Shown piece after piece: positions 55,063 to 64,000 of a stretch of 64,000 nucleotides of DNA. The position numbers were made by a program, and so were the translations under genes. The DNA lies in assembly GCF_000764305.2 (NCBI RefSeq), contig NW_025939466.1:186001-250000 (forward strand), in the 5' to 3' direction. Under the pieces are notes generated by a model, which searched no databases, was not told the origin of the DNA, and saw nothing but the letters and a program-made list of their open reading frames with translations. Each line of letters starts with the position of its first letter. The stretch's first letter is position 1. This DNA is from Hyalella azteca (taxonomy: Eukaryota; Arthropoda; Malacostraca; Amphipoda; Hyalellidae).

Positions 55063-55251
55063 TTGAAGGTAAACGCAGTGAGGGCTTTGAATATCAGGCA
55101 GTGGTCCTCAAGAATGAATCTAATTAAAGAAATTAAGTTGACGGCACTAAAATTGAAAGATGGGAAAGGTCAAACAATCGCAGAAGGACTCCAGGATGTG
55201 TTAGAGAAGTTCAACTTGAGGGGATTTTGTGGTATTAGAGATGAGCTTTGA
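55063..55251 (+). pseudogene. Possible transposase fragment (hAT-like)
   Basis: A 62-codon frame: a run AVRALNIRQWSSRMN then a charged helical region and GLQDVLEKFNLRGFCG. The RW-S-R-x-A/N-x-x and the IAEGLQDVLEKFNL segments are reminiscent of hAT/ZMYM-type transposases. Only this fragment is present, so the assignment is weak. Confidence 0.35.
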
Positions 55252-58200
55252 TGTTTTTTGAGGTCAACATGGCTCACAAACGTTGGTTAAGAATTAACGA
55301 ACGGGTTGACTTTGAATTATCGTCTAGGCGAGTTTCTGAATTGAGTTCCGAGATCGCATTAAGTAGAAGCAACTTAAACTTACGTCAATGACGTTAGCTT
55401 CTGAACTAAGGGTTCATTTAATTGCACTCGTGATTGCTCATTACCAAAGCTTTTAATGAACGTTGCAAATGTTCATTTTGTTGTTATGTAACAAGTGAAT
55501 TTTTAATGAAATGTCGTCCTTACGCTATTTTTAAATGAATTAATTCCACTCAATATATCAGCAAAAGTCGAATGTAGCGACTGAAAAATCCTCGAGCCAC
55601 AGAAGGTATCCCGAGTTGATTTGCGAGGTTTGGATGGCTTGAAAAGCCAGAGATTCGTAAGTAGAATAATTCTATAATTTTACCAGTTGCCGCAATGGCA
55701 GTTATCGAATTGATTATGGTGGATGTAGCATATTTGCGACATTCTGTAATATTTTACCATGTCATATGATGTTATAACTCTTGCGTGAGGTAACTTAAAC
55801 GAATCTTTAAATTTTACAATGTGCTGTGAACTTAAACGAGTTTCAAGACTCTGATTAAATCCGAACCCGTAGCATAAATAAATAATGCTGATTAAAAGAA
55901 TCCATTGTAGCATAATGATAAGCGAATCAGGAGGTAGATTTTAAAAATAATTCTGACCAATATATACCCGTATTATTTAAATTGAATTTCGCTTTGAGTA
56001 TTAAAGATGTTGTAGACATATCTAATTATATAACGCATGTACAACTATATCCCAAAGAATAGTGTTTTAAAATTACATCGCGCAACACGTGAACACACAC
56101 GTGAAGGCTGTGAAAAAAAGCACAAGCGTCTCTGAACGACTGGTTCAATGGCATTCGCTCAGAGTGTATTGACCTTAACGCGTGCCCACGGGTTTCAGCA
56201 TTGATGAATATGTACATTGACGAATGTTTCTATTTTAAAATGCGTGCGTATAAGAAGGAATACATGATGATTATATGCATTGATAAAGCGTGCATTGATG
56301 TTACCAGAGCTATAATTATGAACTAGACGTTTTATTGATGTGAACTATAGTAACGTCTCGTAAAAGTTCAAACAGGGTAATTTTTAATGATTATATGAAC
56401 CCGTATATAAATATTCAGCCATTATGCCCATATCTATATATATACTCATCGACGCTACAATGAGTAACCAAACGCGTAAGTGATGTGACGCGCAATCGAG
56501 TAAATGTAATTTACATTTGGCGTCAAAATAACGATTCACCGTGCATAACGATTTCCTGTTACCATACTCGTTTGAGATTTGACCAAAATGTCATTTCGTC
56601 ACGATTATAAAGAATTTCTGCCCTTCAACCGTTAAACCTCCAACATTCAATATGAGATGAATTGGGCCAAAATATTGTTGTATTTAAAAAATTCAAAGTT
56701 CGAGTATCCAAGACTCGCCTAATTGCCCTATATATAAATATATAAATATAAAATATAATTCTCTTGAATGCACAATAATGATGAAGTAAACCTTCATTAT
56801 AACTTAGAGCAGCATATAATTGTGAGCAGTATTGTCGAGTAAATTTACCGATAAAATGGACGACACATTAAATGTAACGAACATTAATTTAGGCAGTGAA
56901 ATATTCTTGTTTAATTAATTTCCGCCTATGTTTTTTTGCAACAATATGTTCAAATGTGCAACGTTGATTCATAAATGTCTTTTGATATTTGAATGCAATA
57001 TGTCATGTTCTGCTCTATATTTTTCTACCATGTTTTCAATAGGATAATGCATGTCATCTATTCAGTTGCATTAACTGTAAAAGTAATGAATTGATAAACT
57101 GAGATAACCTAGAAGATTTCAAACGGTAGATTTAATCTTTAAAAGTAGATTAAACTGTAATAATTGTTTATTATACAGTCATGAGTAGATACAGCCGTCA
57201 AAGACTGGCAGTTCATTTGCATCTCGAAGAGTTCAACGTGCCATACTGAATGCTGACTCGATTTATTGAAGACAGTCAGTAATTTTTTTTTCTCCCTCTG
57301 GATGGTCGAGAATTTTTTTTAGCAACCCTCATTCTTTACTTGCAACGATGTCAATACCCTGCATGTATTGAACCAATAATATTCTTATGAGGATGTAAGT
57401 TATTTGCAATTACGTTGCTTATTTTATTTCGTTGCTATTATTACTCATTGCACTATTAATAAATGTGTTTCTCAAATACAATTACGTGCATTTTACTATA
57501 AAAAGGTGAATTGTTTGAGTTGAATATAAAATTTCTGTGATTATGTTGATTGCGCTAAGTTATTAACTAACTTGTCTAACGCTTGATCATGTTGTGCGAA
57601 TTTTTTATATTTTGATAATGCTTGCATTAACGCCGACCATTGATCCCGTAATCCATGTAAAGAATTCGACCCCATTCACCGACACTTTCTTTTGCTATAA
57701 AAGCAAAGAATTCAATGACGATGCAAGCAGCATCTGCTGACCTTGCGAAAACGTCTGTTCGAAATCGCTGCGTCTTCACGATGATGCGTCAAGAGCGAGA
57801 TGGCTTCACGCTCAGCGATGGCAATTAATGAGATCTTTAATAAGACAAGCGATCTAATTAAAACACATAGCAATAACATGGTTCTTATAGTTCATTCTTG
57901 AAGAGACTTGCCAAATGCAAGAGATATCGTGATATAATCAATAATGATGAGATTATTTTCAATCCCATGTCACTGAGATCATTCTAATGGACGAACCGAA
58001 GTTAAAAGTTAATAACTTTACTGTTAATATTGCTCATGTATGTATCTTCATTTTGCCCTTTATTCGAACGATGTTTAATGTTAATGAGATTTTATTGTTC
58101 AAATATTACATTGTGTTTGAATTAAGCACTGCGAATGACAGTTATTTTGAACAGTTTCATTTTACTGCAATTGTCTGTAATTGTTTTCATAGCGAATTTT

Positions 58201-58930
58201 GCGACAGTTACGCGCTAAGCAAAGATTGATGTTATTGCACTGCGAAATTTGAGTTGCATCTCAATCTAAAATGATTATTAATCGATATTAACTTATAATC
58301 AACAAGCATACCGATTAGATTGGCAATCGCCAACTGATTTTCAAGTTTAAATGTCTGTCACTTTGCTAGCATTTGCATTAGCAATATAATAAAATTATTG
58401 AAACAGACCGATGTTTATATTGATTTTTATGATGCGTTCATTCATCATACATTTATGATTTCGAGAAACGTAGAATTTTGTACGAACAATTTTCTCTGTG
58501 ATTTAATGACAGCTCGCCGTTACAAAATGTGTTTTAAAAATGTTACATTCAAAGTTAATGTATCTAATTAATGTAACTCGGTGTTAGCGGATGAATCAAT
58601 TGAAGTATGTGGTTCAAATTATATTCATTGTCAATTTAAGATGTTTCTCTGAAAGCAAAGATTCGATTATTTATATCTCTTCCGATACTCTGTGAACACT
58701 TTGATCCTTATTATTTTGTGTTATAATCTTAATTTGAGATTTATGATGCATTCAGGATTTTCTATTCTATTCGAAGATATAGATTCTATAAGAATTCCTG
58801 TAACCTGAGGTATTCAGTGTTTAATTTTTACAATGGAAATTGTAGGAACAATTTTCTCCAAAAATGAGAGGGAATGAATGATCAATATAGGTCAGAGAGA
58901 AGAATCTAAAATCATAACTAACCTCCAACC
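55252..58930. other. Long AT-rich non-coding stretch
   Basis: No gene, RNA or transposon is recognised over 3.7 kb. Codon-like composition is absent and all frames are short. A TATA-like gctataaaagcaaag occurs at 57,694 in a slightly GC-richer block (57,650-57,840), which may be another LTR or a promoter fragment, but no coding sequence follows. Confidence 0.5.
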
Positions 58931-59358
58931 TCATTGTTTTGTTTATAAAAGCAGACCTAGCTAGCTATGAGTCCACAGTGTCACCGAGAGCTTGCCTTAG
59001 ACTCTGAGTCGGCAGAAATCACCTTATGTGTCACAAGGACATGAACCCAATGAACGGACGAACGTGGCATTGAATACCACGAGGTGTTATGAAAACCACG
59101 AGGTGTATTCCCATTGGAGATTTCTTCCACAAGTGTGTTGGAGATGGACTTGTTCTTTTCTTTTAAAAGTACCATACTCCGGTTTTTCCTACTTTTAAGT
59201 GAAGGAACTGTATTCTTATATTACTGTTATAACCTTCATTCTTGTATACTTAAGCTATGAGATACGATCGGACCGGAGGTTTTGAACAAGACGTTTTTTT
59301 TATTTTGTGTCCATACGATCGGGACGATCTTTCCGGAGGATGGGAGGTGTCCGGTATC
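58931..59358. other. Possible LTR-element remnant
   Basis: Contains ttgtttataaaagcagacct (TATA-like) and, at 59,060-59,100, a direct repeat accacgaggtgttatg / accacgaggtgtattc. It leads directly into the dispersed repeat at 59,359, and both could belong to one LTR element. Confidence 0.35.
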
Positions 59359-59769
59359 AATTCACTTGACCTGATAGAGATTGAGGACGAGTCAACATCT
59401 GATAGACACGTGATAGATCACGCGATCAAGACCGCAGTAGTGGGCGGAAGCGAAGGTAATAAAAGGGCTAGCAACCTTAAGCAAAACCCCCAGTAGCTGA
59501 TGAGCACTCCGCGATATGTAGCGCTGCGGTAGAGTTCTCCGACCTTACGGTCGAGCCGTAGCTTATACAATATTGCTCCGGTTACTCTTGTCAGGCGGTA
59601 GAGGGTTAAATCGTTGCATATTTAATACTGACGATAATGTACCTCTGTATCGCAACTCTGTATAACCACCCCGTATACAAGATGTGTTATCTGGACTGAT
59701 GGGTCTTACTTATCCCTCACTACCTTAGTCAACGTAACCCGATCCTCAGGTAGAGCTTAATATAATGAG
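59359..59769 (+). repeat. Dispersed LTR-like repeat, copy 2
   Basis: Matches 51,600-51,985 including ttcacttgacctgatagag, gatagatcacgcgatcaaga, gtagtgggcggaagcgaag, ataaccaccccgtata and gtagagcttaatataatgag. It carries extra sequence (59,560-59,640) absent from copy 1. It lies just left of the segmental duplication. Confidence 0.75.
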
Positions 59770-60264
59770 TTCAAAGTCATGAGCGCAACCTCGGACATAT
59801 ACGAGTTTTATGTTTTTGAGTAATGCATTCAAGTAATGAGTTTTGTATTTATTGAAACTTCTATGAGATTTAGGCCTATGAGTTTGATCACTAAAACAAA
59901 TTGTTATCTGCATCAGATATGCGCTAATAAGTCTTGTCCCCTTATGAGAAGGATACTTAAATATCGACAGGATACGCGGAGGATGCTTCACGTATCGACA
60001 CACTGCCCATTTATGAAGTTTAACACTCAAGTCGGCGTTACGTTTCAGCATGGTTCAGATTTTCCTTATCTTATCAGGTTCCGCTAGACATGAGGAAGAA
60101 ATGCGAAACCTTCTGACGAGCTTATACCTTCTGATATTTTTTAGGGCACAGGGGTTGACGACTCCCTTTTTTTAATGGTTCCATTTTATGAGCATAATGG
60201 ACCACTGGCCTTCATCAACGTGATGTCCATTAATTTCACTGACAATTAGCATGAATGAAACATG

Positions 60265-60493
60265 TAATATTTAGGGCGATAGATATCTAGACCCACAAGA
60301 TAGTCTAGATAACAGTCAACTTGACGCAAAGATAGAGCAGCCTTCGCCTTCAGTGTTGCAGGCAAACTCTTTGGAGACTGTGGCAGGTGTGCTTATCAGC
60401 TGCGGCGCGGTCTCTACATGTCATTAATTTTGCTAAACATTCCTGGAGTTAAGAAACTCTTTATTCATTAAATTCATTATTACTGGCGTAATC
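60265..60493 (+). promoter_or_regulatory. Upstream flank and 5'-UTR of atlastin-like gene 2
   Basis: Near-identical to 34,970-35,202. The last 60 bases before the ATG carry only a few changes, suggesting that the basic promoter is shared by the two copies. No motif can be assigned. Confidence 0.4.
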
Positions 60494-63400
60494 ATGTCCG
60501 GCCATCCTGTACTTATCGTTGTTCTGAACAAAGAGACTCAAGAGTTCGAGCTGGACGAGGAAGCCCTACGGGGTGTCCTGCTGAGTCCTGAAGTCGGCGA
60601 CAAACCCGTCTGTGTGGTGGCGGTGGCGGGGGCGTTCAGGACCGGCAAGAGCTTCCTTCTGAACTTCTTAGTGAAGTACTGCGTCAATGAAGTGAGACTT
60701 GTGAAAACCTCAAGTCTTTCATTTTATTCATGAGACTTGCGAGACTTACATTGGGCAAAAAAATGATCCGACACAAAAGAAGAACTTTATTTAATTAAGG
60801 CTTAATAAAAAATAACCAAAACAAACACTATTCAAGTGTAAATTTACACTTGAAATACAAATATCATATCAAAACAATGATATCATTAAATGTTGACACG
60901 ATAATTTCAATTTTGTAAAAGTCAGATTTAAAAAGTATCCTACACATAGTAAACAAATTTACTCAATACTTCGTATGTGACCTTAAGCAGCCAGAACTGC
61001 TTCTAAGCGATTAGAATACTTGTTCACATCAATAACACACGTGCTAATAGGAGCCCAATCTTCCTTGCAAATTTATTTCAATTGGATGAGATATCTTGGA
61101 TGATTTCTCTCTTCTGCACCCTCAATTTCAATTCCCGCCACAGATTTTCAATCGGATTGAGGTCAGGTGACTGGCTTGGCCATTCCAATAACTCAATGTC
61201 CCTCTCCTGAAACCTTGCAAAAGTTGCCTAGCCGTGTGCTTCGGGTCATTGTCTTGTTGTAATATCCAACCTCGAGGTAGGTTAAATTTTTCGGCTGACT
61301 TCACGAGACATCTATCATGAATGCCCCTATGCATTTCGGAATTCATCCTTCCTTCAATGATTTCCAATTCCCCAGAGCCTGCAGAAGAGATACGAGTACA
61401 ACCCCAAAGCATTATGCCGCCACCTCCAAACTTCACTGTTGGGACGGTATTCTTCGGGTGAAACTTAGAATTTTTCTGTCTCCAAACACGACTGACATAA
61501 TTCCGACTAAACAACTCAATTTTAGTCTCATCTGACCATAAAATTTTATCCCAAAAGCTTGAATGCTTACTCACGTGTTCTTGCGCAAAGTTTCGGCGGT
61601 TCTTTACGTGAGTTGCCTTCAAGAGAGCGGTTTCACTTGGTGACCGATCCCCTGCCTCGAAGAACTGTCTTTTATTGTAGGGTAACATGGGGCCAACCCA
61701 CCCCTTTTTTAAACTAAATTTTTTATGAAGTTTTAATTGCTACTAGGTAGTTCTTTGCTTTGTTTAAACTTACAAGTAATGAGGAATGTATAATGTGAAT
61801 TAGAAGCCAATAGAGTTATTCAATTTTTAGTGAAACACTACATCAATGGGCCCATTGCCCCACCCATGGGCCCATTGATTGAAATGGGCCCATTGCCCCA
61901 CCCCTGGGGCAATGTCCCATGGGCAATTGGGGCAAGGCACCCACCTCTGGTCCCTCTACCCTAATTGAATATTTTTTTTTTTTGTTTTAAAGATTATGAA
62001 ACAACACTTTACAGTTTAAAAGACGAAAAATGTAATAAAAAATATTACATTCATTCATTTATTAACAACTTAAAAAATCATATCCTTGACTTAAAAAAAT
62101 ATATTCTTGGCTTAAAAAATCATCACTGACGTGAAAAAATATTTCCTTGACATAAAAATATATATCCACGACTTGAAAAATATATATCCTTGACTTGAAA
62201 AATATATCCATGCCATGAAAATTCATCCTTGACATAAAAAATGTATCCTTGACTAGAAAAAATATGTATACATGACCGAAAGAAAAACTTCGTTCCAGTT
62301 TTGTCCATAATCCAGATATTATGTGTAGGAAATTCGTACTTGCTCCTGATTTCAGACAAGGATGCAGTTACATATCGTATTTTCCTAAACAAAGAATTCC
62401 AGTTTGCGTCATCTCGCTGTCTCTTTGCCGACGCAACGTTTACTTGGCAATTTGAACTTTTTGTAATTTGTCATTCCTAATTTCCTCCAAAACATTCTCA
62501 AGTTTAGTCTGAGAATAGTTGGCTGTATGGTCTTCCTTTTATAGTTGCGTATATTGTTGTAAGGGTGAAGCAGAGATAAGGGGTCATAAATACGCACAGT
62601 TAGAAACTATATAGAACTTGCTGCCCTGAGGCAGCAAATAAAAAAAGCATACAATATGAAGTGTAATTTGTAATTCAAAAAGCTCGCCATAGTTTTGAAG
62701 AGCTCATTGAGACAAATCTAATGATGTATAACACAAGACTTCACAGAGTGATATTGAGCCTACCATGGGCGCTTTGCCCGCGACACGCATGGGCCCGTTG
62801 TCCCACTAGGTATCATTTCAATTTATATAGTGTCAGCATTTTAGTTTAAAAACTAATAGTCTAAACTTGAAGTCAAAATTATCCCCATATATAATACTTT
62901 CAAAATATAATTCACAGTACTTTCAAAAGCTTCATATAGAGTAATCGACAACAGTTTTTTACAGCTACAAAAAACTTTTATCTGGGACGCCCTGAAACGT
63001 GAAAATTTTTGTAGGACGCCCTGAACGTGACAGACTAGTCGACACATGGAATGATTTACATCTCAGAACAGTATCACCAACTGTCGAAATTGGGATACTT
63101 AGCACAGATTAAATTTTTCTATATCCCAAATCATCTCTGAGAGGCTGAATGATTGATTTTCTAGTTTATTCGGACAATTACGCAGTTTTAGGCATTGTTG
63201 AAGAGCTTAAAATTTAGGCCACCTTCTAATGACGATGCCAGGTAATGAATGACTGCAGTTAGAAAGATGTCTATGACTTTTTTGCTGCATTCTAGAATAT
63301 TCCAACGTTTTATGACTCTAGAATAGTCCTCCAAAAATAATGAATGAGAAATTATTGGCAAATCAAATTATTTTATTACGATGTGTTGGATACTTTTTTG

Positions 63401-63978
63401 AACCTTGGTTTTCACAAAATTGCAATTATCAAGTCAACATTTAATGATATTGTTGTGTTGATATGATATTTGTATTTCCCATGTAAATTTAAATTAGATT
63501 AGTGTTGGTTCATGTTATTTTAGATAATAAGTTTTAATTAAATAAAGTTTTTCCATTTTGTCAGATGCTTAGGTCAGGTGCACCCACTGTAAGACCAAAG
63601 TGATAAGACCCCCTTCAGATGAAACATTCCAAAACTTGTGTGATGAAATATTCAGTTACCCCCGGTCAATAATTGAATTCGTCTAATTATTGGGCAATAT
63701 GTAGGACAGACGTTGAAGCAAAGGTTTTAAGTTATGTGAAACCCCGTGTCAGCGAATTGCAGCCGCAAAACATTCTCCAATAAATTTCCTTTAAATTAAG
63801 TTTCATTCAGCTTGACTTACGCTGATCCTACGTTGCTCAGGGCTTACCGAACTGGCTGGGTGATCCGTCGCAGCCGCTGGAAGGTTTCGTCTGGAGCACA
63901 GGCATGGAGGGGCAGACCGCCGGCATTTACATTTGGAGCGAACCTTTTACTATCTACGCTAAACCAAGCGGCAAAGAA
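60494..63978 (+). CDS. Atlastin/GBP-family GTPase, gene 2 (exons 1-2, continues outside)
   Basis: Exon 1 is 60494-60691 and exon 2 is 63841-63978; both keep GT-AG sites and phase 0, and the gene continues past the window. The P-loop [13 protein letters not shown] is intact. Compared with gene 1, four residues differ in exon 1 (P7L, Q11L, R16Q, R31S) and six in exon 2; silent changes in the same 112 codons number about eight, so protein change is fairly fast but no frame is broken. Intron 1 is 3.1 kb against 257 bp in gene 1 because of transposon insertions; the splice signals at both ends are intact. As a recent tandem paralogue it should have the same GTPase/membrane role as gene 1, which is an inference from the family. 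Confidence 0.85.
60985..61688 (-). pseudogene. Tc1-like transposase remnant in intron 1 of gene 2
   Basis: The minus-strand frame (61,688-61,128) contains [44 protein letters not shown], and [18 protein letters not shown] and DNDPKHT hold the first and second catalytic Asp of Tc1-type DDE transposases. The last part ([14 protein letters not shown] and beyond) is in another frame, and the N-terminal DNA-binding domain is missing: unrelated sequence starts at 61,690. TA-flanked inverted ends could not be identified. Confidence 0.82.
61690..62040. repeat. GGGCCCATTGCCCCACCC-rich insertion
   Basis: Between 61,850 and 61,945 the phrase gggcccattgccccaccc recurs in direct and inverted forms. Related phrases (catgggcgctttgcccgcg, catgggcccgttgtcccac) occur at 62,764-62,805. 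The start (tagggtaacatggggccaac) and the later ctaccctaatt suggest TAGGG-type ends of one non-autonomous element, but target duplications are unclear. Confidence 0.45.
62080..62285 (+). repeat. Degenerate 20-23-bp tandem repeat
   Basis: About nine loose units around tatatccttgacttgaaaaa, with variation in length and A-run. The unit is purine/A-rich and AT-rich; no coding frame depends on it. Confidence 0.75.
62290..63600. other. Remaining part of the intron 1 insertion of gene 2
   Basis: No gene recognised. The phrase gggacgccctgaaacgtga occurs at 62,985 and, shortened, at 63,014 (gtaggacgccctgaacgtga). Homology to gene 1 intron 1 resumes at about 63,610 (aacttgtgtgatgaaa). Confidence 0.45.
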
Positions 63979-64000
63979 GTGAGTTCAATCTTATAGGATG

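Larger units (their letters stand above)
59830..64000 (+). repeat. Segmental duplication, copy 2 (holds atlastin-like gene 2)
   Basis: Homologous to 32,830-35,820: upstream flank, exon 1, intron 1 ends and exon 2. It is broken by about 2.9 kb of transposon-derived sequence in intron 1 (60,700-63,600) and runs off the window. Confidence 0.85.

Overview
The window looks like AT-rich nuclear DNA of an arthropod; the exact lineage cannot be read from it. Evidence: one gene split into eight short GT-AG exons, long non-coding stretches, many tandem arrays, and a dense load of eukaryotic transposons (Tc1/Tc3-like, Penelope-like, two APE/L2-type LINEs, LTR remnants, MITE-like repeats). I see no bacterial operons, rRNA or convincing tRNA gene. 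Two single N bases (27,977 and 30,976) sit at joins between repeat modules, so the assembly is least certain there.

Left part (3.3-13.8 kb, minus strand): a very large, almost intronless locus encodes a SecA-like motor protein. The upstream frame (6,334-13,779, 2,481 aa) is a long alpha-helical, probably HEAT/ARM-type region followed by a SecA/DEAD motor with Walker A, Walker B, the SecA-specific insert and the ATN-AGRGTD motif. It shifts frame just where helicase motif VI should begin. The downstream frame (3,276-6,383, 1,035 aa) continues with further helical sequence, a Gly-rich hydrophobic segment and a C-terminal region with a weak resemblance to OTU proteases. The two frames are best read as one gene that lost or hides a short piece including motif VI. 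A 31-bp-type tandem array lies upstream, two adjacent 27-bp arrays lie beyond the 3' end, and a TTAA-flanked MITE lies at 15.3-16.4 kb.

Middle (19.8-32.6 kb): a mosaic repeat cluster. The same non-coding modules recur in direct and inverted orientation at 19.8-22.2, 23.7-26.1, 27.4-28.7 and 28.7-31.2 kb, mixed with minisatellites of 15, 19-20, 38, about 39 and 40 bp and large imperfect palindromes. A GC-rich 19-bp array ends at a perfect 34-bp hairpin, and a broken Ty3/gypsy reverse transcriptase fragment follows.

Right part: an atlastin/GBP-family GTPase gene (35.2-40.3 kb, plus strand, eight exons recovered) and a second copy starting at 60.5 kb and running off the window. Both lie in one segmental duplication that also includes their upstream flank. 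Transposons inserted after the duplication (a 1,037-bp solo LTR upstream of copy 1; a Tc1-like remnant and other repeats in intron 1 of copy 2) show up cleanly when the copies are compared. Between them are a Penelope-like element with inverted terminal repeats carrying hammerhead-ribozyme-like cores, a complete but dead Tc3-like transposon, an L2-type LINE split by an LTR that still has a primer-binding site, and a decayed LINE with CCCH zinc fingers, endonuclease and reverse transcriptase, itself interrupted by a repeat also found at 59.4 kb.
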